Shown one piece after another: positions 24,386-33,074 of a stretch of 64,000 nt of DNA. Position 1 is the first letter of the stretch, and each line of letters starts with the position of its first letter. Source of the DNA: Bacteriovoracia bacterium (lineage in GTDB: Bacteria; Bdellovibrionota; Bacteriovoracia; Bacteriovoracales; Bacteriovoracaceae); the NCBI GenBank assembly GCA_030431635.1, contig JAUIIL010000001.1, forward strand, positions 434,001-498,000. The letters are read 5' to 3'. The notes beneath the pieces were generated by a model, which made no database searches, was not told where the DNA came from, and saw only the letters and a list, made by a program, of their open reading frames with translations. The position numbers were made by a program, and so were the translations under genes.

Positions 24386-25259
24386 ATGTTTTTAAAAGCT
24401 GATCTGTAATAGGTGTTTTGAGAGTTCTTTTTCTTGATAATAGCCAGTAGTCTTCTTGAATTGATTTTGCCTTACCAATTAAAAAAAGTTTTTCTTCCTT
24501 CACTAGAGAGCGCACAGAAAATTCAGGAAGAAAAATAAGACCTTTTCCATGCTCGCCCATGAGTTTCTTTACGCTTGAATCTTGAACTTCGGCCACAAGG
24601 TTGTAGTGGATTTTATTTTCTTGGAAAAAATGCTCAATATCATAGCGAAGTTTACTGTGCTTGGTAGGTAAAATAACGGGCAAAGAGTTAAGGGATTGAG
24701 GGAAGTTTTCTTGGTAGCGAATATATTTCTTGGCTCCGTAAACATAGACTGAAGACTTTCCGACATTACGACTTAATATATCTATGTTCTGTCCTGTCGC
24801 TGAATCATTTGAAAGAACGATATCAATTTTATGGGAGTTCACTTTTTGAATGAGCTCATCTGGAGTTCCTTCGACTAGAGAAATAAAGCAGTCATTTCCA
24901 AACTTTTGGGCCTGTTCAACCAGACGACAAGCAACAAGTTTAGGCACACTATCAACAACTCCAATTCGGTAATGAGATTTTAATGAGAGGTTTTCTTCAT
25001 TAAAAACTTGGATAAACTCTTCCCCTTTTTTAAAAATCTCGTTGGCATATTCGAGAGCAATTTTACCTGCCTCCGTTAAAACAAGTGAGCGATTTTTTCT
25101 TTCAAAAAGCTGCTGTCCTAAATTCTCTTCAAGTTGCCTCAACTGAGAACTAAGAGCAGGCTGACCAACTAAGAGTTTCTCAGAAGCCTTCGCAATACTA
25201 CCCTCAGTGGCAATGATTCTAAAGTAGAGTAGGTGATGATAATTAAGCCATTTAATCAT
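24375..25259 (-). CDS. LysR-family transcriptional regulator (NhaR-like)
   Basis: 294 residues. The N-terminal winged HTH reads LNYHHLLYFRIIATEGSIAKA and LLVGQPALSSQLRQLEENLG, with LFERKNRSLVLTEAG completing the LysR signature. The opening NYHHLLYF and the linker resemble NhaR more than classical LysR members. Residues about 92-290 are the effector-binding domain. It diverges from a DUF1275/carbonic anhydrase operon across a 207-base region rich in dyads, so autoregulation and activation of that operon are likely. The effector is unknown; bicarbonate, pH or sodium would be reasonable guesses given the neighbours. The ribosome site is weak. Confidence 0.9.
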   Translation of the reverse strand: MIKWLNYHHLLYFRIIATEGSIAKASEKLLVGQPALSSQLRQLEENLGQQLFERKNRSLVLTEAGKIALEYANEIFKKGEEFIQVFNEENLSLKSHYRIGVVDSVPKLVACRLVEQAQKFGNDCFISLVEGTPDELIQKVNSHKIDIVLSNDSATGQNIDILSRNVGKSSVYVYGAKKYIRYQENFPQSLNSLPVILPTKHSKLRYDIEHFFQENKIHYNLVAEVQDSSVKKLMGEHGKGLIFLPEFSVRSLVKEEKLFLIGKAKSIQEDYWLLSRKRTLKTPITDQLLKTFKV

Positions 25260-25278
25260 ATTGTTATCTTAGATTTAT

Positions 25279-25303
25279 TAAATCTATTGTTCTAATAGAT
25301 TTA
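25279..25303. promoter_or_regulatory. LysR-type operator cluster between divergent genes
   Basis: TAAATCTAT (25279-25287) and ATAGATTTA (25295-25303) form a perfect 9-bp dyad with a 7-base spacer, fitting the T-N11-A LysR box. The half-site GATTAAATC recurs near 25308 and 25372, within TTGATTAAATCGAATTAA further toward the forward gene. This suggests several bound dimers. The regulator is probably the adjacent LysR protein. Confidence 0.5.
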
Positions 25304-25466
25304 TTCGATTAAATCAAACATTGATCTTATACGTGTTTTTCGGTATTTAGAATCATAACAGGTATTTAGTTTGATTAAATCGAATTAAATATATGGCATT
25401 ATTGTCTTATCTAGAGTGCAAATGAAGCCTATGATATCATCTGAGTAAAACACAAAGGAGTTTTTG

Positions 25467-26285
25467 GTGTTAAAGCTGGATGGAGATCATTTTTCAAAGA
25501 ATTTTGCTTACAGTATCTGGCTACTCATGGCCTTCCAAGCAGGTTATGTAAACGTTGGGGCCTTTGTTGTTTCAGGAAACTTTGTTTCGCATGTTACTGG
25601 TACCAGTAGTCAAATTGGGATGAATATAGCAACGAGTAATTGGATTCTTTTCTTCGAATTTCTTTTAGTTCTCGTTTGTTTTATCATAGGTGCTGCGTTT
25701 TCAGGACATTATGTCGGTCGGGCGATGCTTGAAAAAAGAGAACCTGACTATGTAAGAGTACTTGCAACAAAATCTCTGGCTTTCGCTGCTGTTTTATACC
25801 TTAGCCATGATTTTCTTTTTCACGATGTCACTCATATTGGGATTCTAAATATTGAGTTCACTCTTCTTTCTCTTCTCTCTTTTTGTTGTGGTGTTCAGAA
25901 TTCAACATGTGCGTTATCAACAGCAGGTTTTCTTAAACCTACGCATATGACAGGACTTTCAACTGACCTTGGAATGAACCTCGCGAAAATGTACGCACTT
26001 CGTAAAAAAAGTCCTACTAAATTTAAAAAAGAGTTTGAAAAAAATATGCTCAGAATTGGTATTCTTGGAAGTTTTATTTTAGGTGGTGTTATATCAATGA
26101 TTATTTTTAGAACTAATGGTTCTTGGGGATTTCTTTTCCCATTTGTTTCATCTCTCTCCTTTACGGCTTTAGCGATTATTGAGAAAATTCAATCGCCTTT
26201 TCATGAAACTCATATTAAGTTTTTCAAAGGAACTGTGATAACAACTTTCTTGGCCACACTCCTTCATGGATTTTCGTTGGTCTAA
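25467..26285 (+). CDS. DUF1275 (YoaK-type) inner-membrane protein
   Basis: 273 residues, six to seven membrane helices. Family marks are AFQAGYVNVGAFVVSGNFVSHVTGTSSQIG near the N-terminus, CCGVQNSTCALSTAGFLKPTHMTGLSTDLG in the middle, and GIGILGSFILGG-type helices later. DUF1275 proteins are widespread and of unknown function; some are tied to stress or transport. The GTG at 25467 is preferred because AAAGGAG ends six bases before it; a TTG three bases earlier is too close. It lies 17 bases upstream of the carbonic anhydrase gene and under a putative LysR operator, so it may take part in bicarbonate or pH handling (inference). Confidence 0.85.
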   Translation: MLKLDGDHFSKNFAYSIWLLMAFQAGYVNVGAFVVSGNFVSHVTGTSSQIGMNIATSNWILFFEFLLVLVCFIIGAAFSGHYVGRAMLEKREPDYVRVLATKSLAFAAVLYLSHDFLFHDVTHIGILNIEFTLLSLLSFCCGVQNSTCALSTAGFLKPTHMTGLSTDLGMNLAKMYALRKKSPTKFKKEFEKNMLRIGILGSFILGGVISMIIFRTNGSWGFLFPFVSSLSFTALAIIEKIQSPFHETHIKFFKGTVITTFLATLLHGFSLV

Positions 26286-26302
26286 ATCTTAACGAGGTAA
26301 AA

Positions 26303-26920
26303 ATGAAGAAACTATTAACTGAGTATCAAAATTTTCTCAACTCAAACTTAAAAACAAATGAGGCTTTCTATTCGAAGCTTAAAGATGGACAATCTCCTGA
26401 TACACTTTTTATTACTTGTTCTGATTCAAGGATATGTCCTAACGAAGTGACTGGGACAAAAGCAGGGGAGCTTTTTGTTATCAGAAACGCTGGAAACACT
26501 GTGCCTACGGAGAAAAATGCTCGTGGAACATCGGAAGGTTTAACTGTTGAGTATGCTGTAACTCAACTAAAAGTAAAACAGATTGTTGTTTGTGGACATG
26601 CTTATTGTGGAGCGATGAACGCTATACTTGGTTTTGATTCTCTTCCTAGTGAATTGACGATGATTAGAGCTGGGTTAGAAGATAAACTTTATTTAAGAGA
26701 TGAACTCAAAAACTACAAAACTCAAACTGCTGAAAGCGAAGTTGATAGATTGATTGAACTCAATGTTATCAAGCAAATGGAGAATCTAAACTCTTACTCG
26801 TTTGTTAAAGATGCAGTTAACAAGAATGAATTGAAGATTTTTGGATGGATATATGATTTTTCTTCCGGAAAGCTCAAGCACAAAGAGTATTCTGATAGTC
26901 ACTTTGAAATTACCCATTAA
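26303..26920 (+). CDS. Beta-class carbonic anhydrase
   Basis: Interconverts CO2 and bicarbonate in the cytosol. The 205 residues include ITCSDSR (C39, D41, R43: zinc Cys plus the Asp-Arg dyad) and CGHAYCGAM (H99 and C102 as the other zinc ligands). The typical GELFVIRNAGN and SEGLTVEYAV segments lie between. The C-terminal IFGWIYDFSSGKL closes the fold as in can/cynT enzymes. It follows the DUF1275 gene by 17 bases with an AACGAGG ribosome site and ends in a strong bidirectional terminator. Bicarbonate supply for carboxylations is the usual role. Confidence 0.94.
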   Translation: MKKLLTEYQNFLNSNLKTNEAFYSKLKDGQSPDTLFITCSDSRICPNEVTGTKAGELFVIRNAGNTVPTEKNARGTSEGLTVEYAVTQLKVKQIVVCGHAYCGAMNAILGFDSLPSELTMIRAGLEDKLYLRDELKNYKTQTAESEVDRLIELNVIKQMENLNSYSFVKDAVNKNELKIFGWIYDFSSGKLKHKEYSDSHFEITH

Positions 26921-26927
26921 TTTGTGC

Positions 26928-26958
26928 AAAAAAAAGGCCCTTTAAAGGGCCTTTTTTT
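26928..26958. terminator. Bidirectional intrinsic terminator
   Basis: A8-GGCCCTTT-AAAGGGCC-T7 is a perfect palindrome with U-tracts on both strands. It terminates the carbonic anhydrase operon going forward and the Dps gene going backward, whose stop codon overlaps its edge. Confidence 0.9.
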
Positions 26959-27424
26959 ATTTAATTAAACTTCTTAACATCCAAGCCGTTTTTTCATGAA
27001 GTTGAATTCTTTGAGTCAGAAGATCTGAAGTCGCTTCATCATTGACTTCTCCAACAACGTGATAAATAGAACGAGCAGTTCTGATAACCGCTTCATGTCC
27101 TTCAACAAGTTCTTTAATCATTTCTTCGGCTTTAGGAACAGAAGTTGATTCTTTGATAGTGGTTAGCTTTTGAAATTCATGATAGCTACCTGGAGCATAT
27201 TCGCCTAGAGATCTGATTCTCTCTGCGATTTCATCAACTGCTGTTGCCAGTTCTGTATAATGTGTTTCAAACATCGTGTGGAGAGTTTGAAACATTGGCC
27301 CAGTAACATTCCAGTGAAAATTATGTGTTTTTAAGTATAGCGTATACGAATCAGCAAGAAGGCGTGAAAGTCCTTTCGAGATCTCAACTCTCGCTTTTTC
27401 TTCAATTCCGATGTTAATTTCCAT
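26957..27424 (-). CDS. dps: Dps-family ferritin-like DNA-protection protein
   Basis: 155 residues, the normal Dps subunit length. The inter-subunit ferroxidase motif is plain: [20 protein letters not shown], then [22 protein letters not shown], giving the His, Asp and Glu ligands. Twelve subunits would form a hollow sphere that oxidises and stores iron with peroxide, and may coat DNA. The Lys-rich N-terminal tail used for DNA binding in E. coli is short here. AAGGAG lies seven bases before the ATG. The 224 bases up to the next forward gene hold the promoter; I see no clear PerR or OxyR box by eye. Confidence 0.92.
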   Translation of the reverse strand: MEINIGIEEKARVEISKGLSRLLADSYTLYLKTHNFHWNVTGPMFQTLHTMFETHYTELATAVDEIAERIRSLGEYAPGSYHEFQKLTTIKESTSVPKAEEMIKELVEGHEAVIRTARSIYHVVGEVNDEATSDLLTQRIQLHEKTAWMLRSLIK

Positions 27425-27648
27425 AAATACTCCTTAGTTAACAAAACTGTTATTCAACTCTATTTCAAACAGGCCGTGATCTCAAATTGAAATTTCTGAT
27501 GCGCTAATAGTCTATTTTTCCCTGAAAGTGAGAACTGTATTTTCTAACTTATTGAAATGACAGCGGTTGGAAAAACCTCGAGTATGTAAAAAGTATAGTA
27601 AAATCAAATATTTCGCACCGCATGGGGAATATGGGTTATTATCCCTCA

Positions 27649-28440
27649 ATGCGAATTTTCATTCTAACACTAGGTCTCTGCCTTCCTGTACTTTCTCAAG
27701 CTTTTTGTAAGCAGTTTGGTATGGCCAAAAATTTTTTAAGATCTAAAGTAGAGAGTCTCGTTGGAAGCTCAAGAGATAATGACAGAACTTATGCTTTTTT
27801 TTGGCAGTCAACTTTAGTTAAGAATTACGGATTCGCTCCTAGAATTTCTGGTCTAAGAGTGTCGGTGAGAAGTCGTGATCTGGAATATTACTCGGACTTA
27901 AGGCTCTCCCGGATTGATGGAGTGGCCATTACAAATGGATCGAACTTTTTACTGGCCTTAGATAATGGTGAGGTTTTAAATATTTCAAAAGAGCTAAAAG
28001 AGATGAGACAAGTAAATGCCGTTGAAGAGATCTCTGATGGCTATCTTCGTTTTTATATTACTGAAAAGCCTGACTTAAGTCTTAATAATATTACTTCATT
28101 TGATGGTCTTAACCTTGAGGAGTATGAAACAATTAATGTGATTAAGATAGCACTGCCAAAGAAAAATGTGACCTTCAATGATATCAATAAGAACTTTGGC
28201 AATGCTCAGAACTATTGGGGAATTTATGAAGGGCATCGTTCAAAAGAGCTTGTACTTAATAATGTCTCTGAAGACTATGGCGGTAAGCATATCGTTGGTA
28301 AGTATTACGAACAACATGTACTCAATCTAAATCGTGTTGAAGAAGGATACACTTACCATATTCAAGCCTGGAAGAAGCGCGATATTTCCCATATCAAAAT
28401 CCCCGAAGGGATCTATATGCCTTTTCCTTATGAGCGTTAA
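27649..28440 (+). CDS. Exported protein of unknown function, 263 aa
   Basis: Signal peptide MRIFILTLGLCLPVLSQA followed by a mature part starting FCKQFG. In-frame ATGs at 27622 and 27631 are alternatives; none has a convincing ribosome site, and 27649 gives the most typical signal peptide. A TATAGT -10-like box lies at 27594-27599. The mature protein mixes helices with beta strands (SRIDGVAITNGSNFLLALDNG, LNISKELKEMRQVN, YEGHRSKELVLNNVSEDYGG). It has no recognised domain and no further Cys pairs. It converges on the symporter gene with a four-base overlap. Function unknown. Confidence 0.65.
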   Translation: MRIFILTLGLCLPVLSQAFCKQFGMAKNFLRSKVESLVGSSRDNDRTYAFFWQSTLVKNYGFAPRISGLRVSVRSRDLEYYSDLRLSRIDGVAITNGSNFLLALDNGEVLNISKELKEMRQVNAVEEISDGYLRFYITEKPDLSLNNITSFDGLNLEEYETINVIKIALPKKNVTFNDINKNFGNAQNYWGIYEGHRSKELVLNNVSEDYGGKHIVGKYYEQHVLNLNRVEEGYTYHIQAWKKRDISHIKIPEGIYMPFPYER

Positions 28441-29777
28441 AAAACACCAAGCTTATAAAGAATGACAATCAGAACAAACGCTGGGGAAATATACCTGATA
28501 CAGATATTCCAGAGCGGATAGAACTTAGTTAGTTCAGCTTGTGAAAATTCAGCTTGAATGTCCTTTTTGGAGACAAAGAATCCAGCGAATAAAGCAATGA
28601 GCATACCTCCAACAGGCAGAGTCCAGTTGCTCGTGATGTAATCAAGCTTATCCATTAGAGCTAAGTGTGAGAAAAAATCGCTGGCCCCATTTCCAAGAGC
28701 GCAGATAACACCAATAAACCAAACAAGAAGTGAACCAATTAGAGTCCCTTTTTTTCTTGGTATGTTATAAGTTTCATCAATGAAGGAAACAACTGGTTCA
28801 AGTAAAGAGATAGTAGAGCTTAAAGCAGCAAAGGCGACCAAAAGATAGAAGAGGGCCGCAATAATATTTCCTCCAGGAAGGGAGTTAAACTGCACACTTA
28901 AAGTGGTAAAGAGGATAGCAGCGGATTCATTAACTTCCATTTTGGTTCCAAAAATAATGGGATACATCATAAAGCAAGCAAGAACAGCGATAAGAGTGTC
29001 AAGAATGGTGATCCAAATTCCAGCTCTTACAATACTTACATTTGAAGGTAAATAAGAACCGTAGACGATCATACAACCTAGCCCCAAAGATAGGGTAAAG
29101 AAAGCATGCCCAACAGCTTCAAGAACTCCATGTTTTGTGATTGTTGAAAAATCAAAGTGAAACATAAAAGAAAAAGTTTCACTTGCTCCATAGTTGTAGA
29201 AAGAAACTCCGGCGATGAAAAGAACAAGTGCTCCAAGTACAGGGAGAAGAATTTTAACAGCTTTTTCAATTCCTTTTGTTCCTTTTAAAACAATGAAAGC
29301 TGTAAAAATCATAAAAAGAGTATGGTAGAAAACTTGCTTGTAACCGTTTCCTACAAATGAGCCAAAGCGCTCTCCAGAGTTTTCAAAAGTCATGGTTGAG
29401 AAATTTCCAACTAGTGAGTTCCAAAAATAATCAAGAGTCCATCCAGCTACAACACTATAAAAAGAAAGAATGGCCGTTGCACTAAAAATGCACAGAAGAC
29501 CAACTGCTTTCCAAAATTTATTATCTTTTGAAAGTTTTTTAAACGTCCCGTATGAGTTGAGTTTTGCATGACGCCCAAGAACCATTTCAGCGACAATGAT
29601 AGGAAAACCAACGAGAAAAATGGCCAAGAGATAAATCGTGACAAAAGCTCCTCCTCCATTTTCGTAAGCGATGTAGGGAAACTTCCATATATTTCCAAGT
29701 CCTACGGCCGAACCTACACAGGCAATAATAAAACCGAGTGAAGAACTCCATTGGGTTCTTTGAGTTGTGTCTGACAT
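28437..29777 (-). CDS. Sodium:neurotransmitter (NSS) family symporter
   Basis: 446 residues, eleven to twelve membrane helices, typical of bacterial NSS/SNF transporters such as LeuT, Tyt1 and MhsT. TM1 has the diagnostic FIIACVGSAVGLGNIWKFPY, with the unwound Gly region that binds sodium and substrate. NGGGAFVTIYLLAIFLVGFP and AEMVLGRHA follow. TM6 and TM8 regions (SLGLGCMIVYGSY; FAALSSTISLLEP) supply further sodium ligands. It probably imports an amino acid with sodium; the aromatic operons make Tyr or Trp tempting substrates, but nothing here specifies it. AGGAGA precedes the ATG. Marine or sodium-rich habitat is suggested. Confidence 0.92.
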   Translation of the reverse strand: MSDTTQRTQWSSSLGFIIACVGSAVGLGNIWKFPYIAYENGGGAFVTIYLLAIFLVGFPIIVAEMVLGRHAKLNSYGTFKKLSKDNKFWKAVGLLCIFSATAILSFYSVVAGWTLDYFWNSLVGNFSTMTFENSGERFGSFVGNGYKQVFYHTLFMIFTAFIVLKGTKGIEKAVKILLPVLGALVLFIAGVSFYNYGASETFSFMFHFDFSTITKHGVLEAVGHAFFTLSLGLGCMIVYGSYLPSNVSIVRAGIWITILDTLIAVLACFMMYPIIFGTKMEVNESAAILFTTLSVQFNSLPGGNIIAALFYLLVAFAALSSTISLLEPVVSFIDETYNIPRKKGTLIGSLLVWFIGVICALGNGASDFFSHLALMDKLDYITSNWTLPVGGMLIALFAGFFVSKKDIQAEFSQAELTKFYPLWNICIRYISPAFVLIVILYKLGVF

Positions 29778-29855
29778 TTGAATCTCTCCTAAGCGTGGGC
29801 CATAACTAATTTGCTCATTTTATGAATAATCAACTGCTTATGTCCAGTAGTCCCG

Positions 29856-29918
29856 GCCAATTTTATTGGCAATATCTTGGAGTTGTTCTCACCAGGAGTA
29901 GAGAGGCAAATTTTGCCT
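29856..29918. promoter_or_regulatory. Two perfect dyads between the symporter and the anchor-protein operon
   Basis: GCCAAT-TTT-ATTGGC (29856-29870) and AGGCAAA-T-TTTGCCT (29904-29918) are both perfect inverted repeats in the 251-base divergent region. Neither is followed by a U-tract. Both are candidate operators for one or both genes. Confidence 0.4.
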
Positions 29919-29958
29919 AACTCATTAATATAATTAGTTTTTTTGTTTTTAAAAAGCT

Positions 29959-29985
29959 TAACTTATGCTCCGCACCCACCGAAAG
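29959..29985 (+). promoter_or_regulatory. Sigma-28-like promoter before the anchor-protein genes
   Basis: TAAC-N15-ACCGAAAG, 44 bases before the ATG at 30029, resembles FliA sites (TAAA-N15-GCCGATAA; 3 of 4 and 6 of 8 or fewer matches). A comparable site precedes fibre 1 at 33075. Confidence 0.35.
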
Positions 29986-30028
29986 GTAAAATAGAACATA
30001 ATGCGCTTTAGGCGCTTTGGAAGGTGTT

Positions 30029-31546
30029 ATGAGCAAGTTCAGAGAGTTTCTCACTGAAAATCCTGTGGTTGTTGGAACTGGTATTGTTTTACTAGCGATG
30101 AACTTTATGGATTTTGAAGGAAATTTTCAGGCAACAGCTCCTGAGAGTAAAACAGCTGAAGCGAAAAAAGGTACATCAGGAAAAAAATATTTCGATCTTT
30201 TCGATGACGATGAAGAATATGAAACTCCTCCTGGAGATCAAAACGATCCTAATAAGCAAAACCCTAGAAGTGTTGCTTCCAGCGGAGGAGTTGATTCGGC
30301 GCCTGTAGCACCTGATTCAATTCCAACTTCACCAGTTAATACATTTGCTGAAACTTTTAGTTCAGAACCTTCTCTTACCCCAGAGTTAGAAAGTACTTCA
30401 GAAGATGATGGTGGAGCCGTTGATGACTATGATGACCCTAAGATTTTAGACTCTGAAGAAAAACTCGCTAGCAGTGAAGAAGACACTCCTGGTGTTAACT
30501 GTTTACTTACCCCTAACGATCCTCTGTGTTTAAGTGCTACTTCAGGAGGTGGAGGAAGTTCTCCTTCAGCTGCATCTGTTGCGGCCGTTTGTGATCCGAA
30601 TAATCCAGCTTCAGAATGTTATGAAGAACCAGATCTTTGTACTCCTGGAGTTATGGTTAATCCAAGACAAGGAACGTATGTAAAAAATCCAACTGTTAAT
30701 ATTGCTTCTACTCACAGTTGTGTAAACGATATTAAGTACTGTGTGAAAAAGGGGGGAGGTTGTTGTGACCCAATGGGTGGTGGTTCATACACAGCTCCAT
30801 TTCTTGTTTCAGATGAGGACCCAGGTATCCAAGACAATGGGGCTTTCTGTTTATCAGTCGTGGCCACAGGTAATAATGGGGATATTTCTCCATTATATGA
30901 ATATAAATTTGTTGTTGATGACACGACTCCAGATATGGTGGCTTCGTTTTCTTCTTTATTAAGAATCCAATCATCAGAGGGAAGTGAATATGTCCAAATT
31001 GATTCAAGTAACTTTGGTCTTCAAGGTTATACGGCCTATGTCATTAACTCTTTTGATGAATCTCCAACGGGGCTAGGTAAGGGGTGTGATGAGGTTGTTG
31101 CTGATTACCCTCCGATTAATCACTCAGTGAGATCTCCGGCCGGTGTTCTCGTTACTCCTATAGGAAACCTGACACCTGGAGTAGATACTCTTAAGTTTTA
31201 TGAGTTTTTTGAAAACAATATGAAGTTTGAAAAAAATTATCTCACTGCCTTTGTGACTTTTACAGATCCCGTTGGAGATCAGTTACATAATTGTCAGCAA
31301 GCTCCTACTCCTGTGGAAGTTTGGGATTTTACAGCTTTCTCTACAGTGGGAGTTATTTCAGATTCTTCAAACGTAAATTCAAAAGGAGTGAGCGTATTTG
31401 AAGGGGGCTTTAGTGACTTTGGTCACTTTGATGGTGCTTCTTCAACCGTGGGAACAGCTCGCTCGAATGCAGGTGGAATCGCTGATTGTGGGAATGGAGC
31501 AGGAAACTGCTATCTCGAATCAGGATATCTCAATGTGGTGAATTAG
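30029..31546 (+). CDS. Membrane-anchored surface-locus protein, paralogue A
   Basis: 505 residues. The N-terminus MSKFREFLTENPVVVGTGIVLLAMNF is an uncleaved-type anchor. Residues about 30-170 form an acidic, Ser/Pro/Thr-rich disordered linker (DDDEEYETPPGDQNDPNKQN). From about 195 on lies a beta-sandwich resembling chitobiase/HYR-type Ig-like modules: GTYVKNPTVNIAS, a Cys-rich patch CVNDIKYCVKKGGGCCDP, DPGIQDNGAFCLSV, and YEYKFVVDDTTP. The C-terminal domain ends FSDFGHFDGASSTVGTAR and YLNVVN. The following gene shares this architecture and these motifs. ATG is preceded by GGAAGG. No known family; I infer an anchor or assembly partner of the fibres downstream. Confidence 0.7.
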   Translation: MSKFREFLTENPVVVGTGIVLLAMNFMDFEGNFQATAPESKTAEAKKGTSGKKYFDLFDDDEEYETPPGDQNDPNKQNPRSVASSGGVDSAPVAPDSIPTSPVNTFAETFSSEPSLTPELESTSEDDGGAVDDYDDPKILDSEEKLASSEEDTPGVNCLLTPNDPLCLSATSGGGGSSPSAASVAAVCDPNNPASECYEEPDLCTPGVMVNPRQGTYVKNPTVNIASTHSCVNDIKYCVKKGGGCCDPMGGGSYTAPFLVSDEDPGIQDNGAFCLSVVATGNNGDISPLYEYKFVVDDTTPDMVASFSSLLRIQSSEGSEYVQIDSSNFGLQGYTAYVINSFDESPTGLGKGCDEVVADYPPINHSVRSPAGVLVTPIGNLTPGVDTLKFYEFFENNMKFEKNYLTAFVTFTDPVGDQLHNCQQAPTPVEVWDFTAFSTVGVISDSSNVNSKGVSVFEGGFSDFGHFDGASSTVGTARSNAGGIADCGNGAGNCYLESGYLNVVN

Positions 31547-31547
31547 T

Positions 31548-32978
31548 ATGTTGGGAAAGATTGCTTCTCTGGTAAAAGATAATGCAGGAACTCTGGCCCT
31601 CGGTGCAGCTGTGGGACTAGGGATGTTTATGTTTAACGATCACAAGCAAGCAGATCTACAGGCACCAGAGAAAATTTCTAAAAATGAGAGAGAGAAAAGA
31701 AAGTTTAAAGATCTTCAAGATCCTAATGAAGAGTTGATAGAAGACAGTTTAGAAATGGAGGAAGAAGTAGGTCGTGAGCCTGCTTCAGAAAGCCAAAGTG
31801 CTTCCTATAATCCAACTTTAAAAACAGCTGAGAGTTCTTCTCTATCTGGCGGAGAAGTTCCTATTGATACATCATCAACTTACGTTGACTCAACTGGTAG
31901 TAGTGCCGAAGTGAGTTATGCTGAAAGTTCTGAGAGTGATAGTGATTTTTATGATGAAGAAAACGAAAGACCTCCTTTAACTGATGAAGAAGCAGAAGCT
32001 GGTAGTTATTGTATGAAGTATCCCTATGCGGCCCAATGTCGTAAGACTGGAGGAAGTGCTGGTAGTGGTGCTGTGACTGAGTATTTCCCTACTCAAGTTA
32101 TTAATAGTCAATGTGGAAATATTTCTGTTTTACCTGGGACAGGTATTTATGTCGCGAATCCTTATGTCGCCATCACTGGAACGGATGTGAAGCAAATTTT
32201 TTATTGCTTTAATAAAGTAGGAGATACTGAATGTGACCCCGTTGCTCTGAAGCAGCCTTACGCAGGGAACTTTCAAGTCTCTACGACTCCAGGGTTTCAA
32301 GATAATGGAAGTTTTCAACTGCGCTTTTTTGCTGAATGCTACGATGGATCAAAAACTTCAGTCGTGAGTGCCGATTATAAAGTTGATGATGGAAACGTAC
32401 CACTATCTTATTTTCAGACTCCAATAATAAAAAGGCTTCAAACTCAAGAGACACATCAAACTTTAACAACAACTTCAACGGCCTTTGGGACAGATCCATA
32501 CAGCCACTTTACTTATAATCTTGGAAATTACGATCCTTCTGCAGATACTTGTCAGGCATTAGCAGAAAACCTTGGATTTTCTATTGCTGGAAATGGGATG
32601 AGAACGATAGCAAGTGTTCAGGTAACTTCAACCGCGGCCCTCACTCCAACAGACTACGTAACTGTTCCTCTATCCATGTATGAAAATCCTTTGATGAGTT
32701 ATGGAGATAACTTTCTTGTGACTTTCATGCAGTTCACTGACGGAGGAGGGATTTCTAAGTATGGTTGTTTAAGTAATAAAGTTGTCTTAAAAGATTTTAC
32801 TTATATGGGAATCATGACAACAGGTGATTACCAAACGCCATCAGTTAATGGTGTTCATCAATTTCAAGGACAAATTCAAAACTTTGGCCATTTTGGAGGA
32901 GTTTCTCCATCTGGACCAGGTGTTGGTCGACTTGGTAATAGCCAAATAGAAACAGACCTAATCAATATTATTAATTAG
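31548..32978 (+). CDS. Membrane-anchored surface-locus protein, paralogue B
   Basis: 476 residues, starting one base after the previous stop. N-terminal anchor MLGKIASLVKDNAGTLALGA and VGLGMFMFN, then an acidic Ser-rich linker (residues about 35-165). From about 180 on come the shared modules: GTGIYVANPYVAITGTDVK, IFYCFNKVGDTECDPV, TTPGFQDNGSFQLRFFAECY, and SADYKVDDGNVP. The last third ends FQGQIQNFGHFGGVSPSGPG and IETDLINIIN, matching the FGHF and terminal I-N-x-x-N of paralogue A. Sequence identity between the two is modest but the domain order is the same, so this is an old tandem duplication. Function unknown. A dyad-rich leader and fibre 1 follow. Confidence 0.7.
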   Translation: MLGKIASLVKDNAGTLALGAAVGLGMFMFNDHKQADLQAPEKISKNEREKRKFKDLQDPNEELIEDSLEMEEEVGREPASESQSASYNPTLKTAESSSLSGGEVPIDTSSTYVDSTGSSAEVSYAESSESDSDFYDEENERPPLTDEEAEAGSYCMKYPYAAQCRKTGGSAGSGAVTEYFPTQVINSQCGNISVLPGTGIYVANPYVAITGTDVKQIFYCFNKVGDTECDPVALKQPYAGNFQVSTTPGFQDNGSFQLRFFAECYDGSKTSVVSADYKVDDGNVPLSYFQTPIIKRLQTQETHQTLTTTSTAFGTDPYSHFTYNLGNYDPSADTCQALAENLGFSIAGNGMRTIASVQVTSTAALTPTDYVTVPLSMYENPLMSYGDNFLVTFMQFTDGGGISKYGCLSNKVVLKDFTYMGIMTTGDYQTPSVNGVHQFQGQIQNFGHFGGVSPSGPGVGRLGNSQIETDLINIIN

Positions 32979-32986
32979 TTTTTCTT

Positions 32987-33032
32987 AATGACTCATTAAA
33001 TTGGCACTAGTTAAGAGAGTAGTCATTTAATG
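32987..33032 (+). other. Hairpin with two alternative pairings before fibre 1
   Basis: AATGACT (32987-32993) pairs with AGTCATT (33021-33027), while the adjacent CATTAAAT (32994-33001) pairs with ATTTAATG (33025-33032). The right arms overlap, so only one stem can form at a time. It may end the anchor operon or act as a switch. No U-tract follows. Confidence 0.35.
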
Positions 33033-33074
33033 GGCAAAAGTGTGATGTAAAAACAAATGTTTACAGATAGAAGC

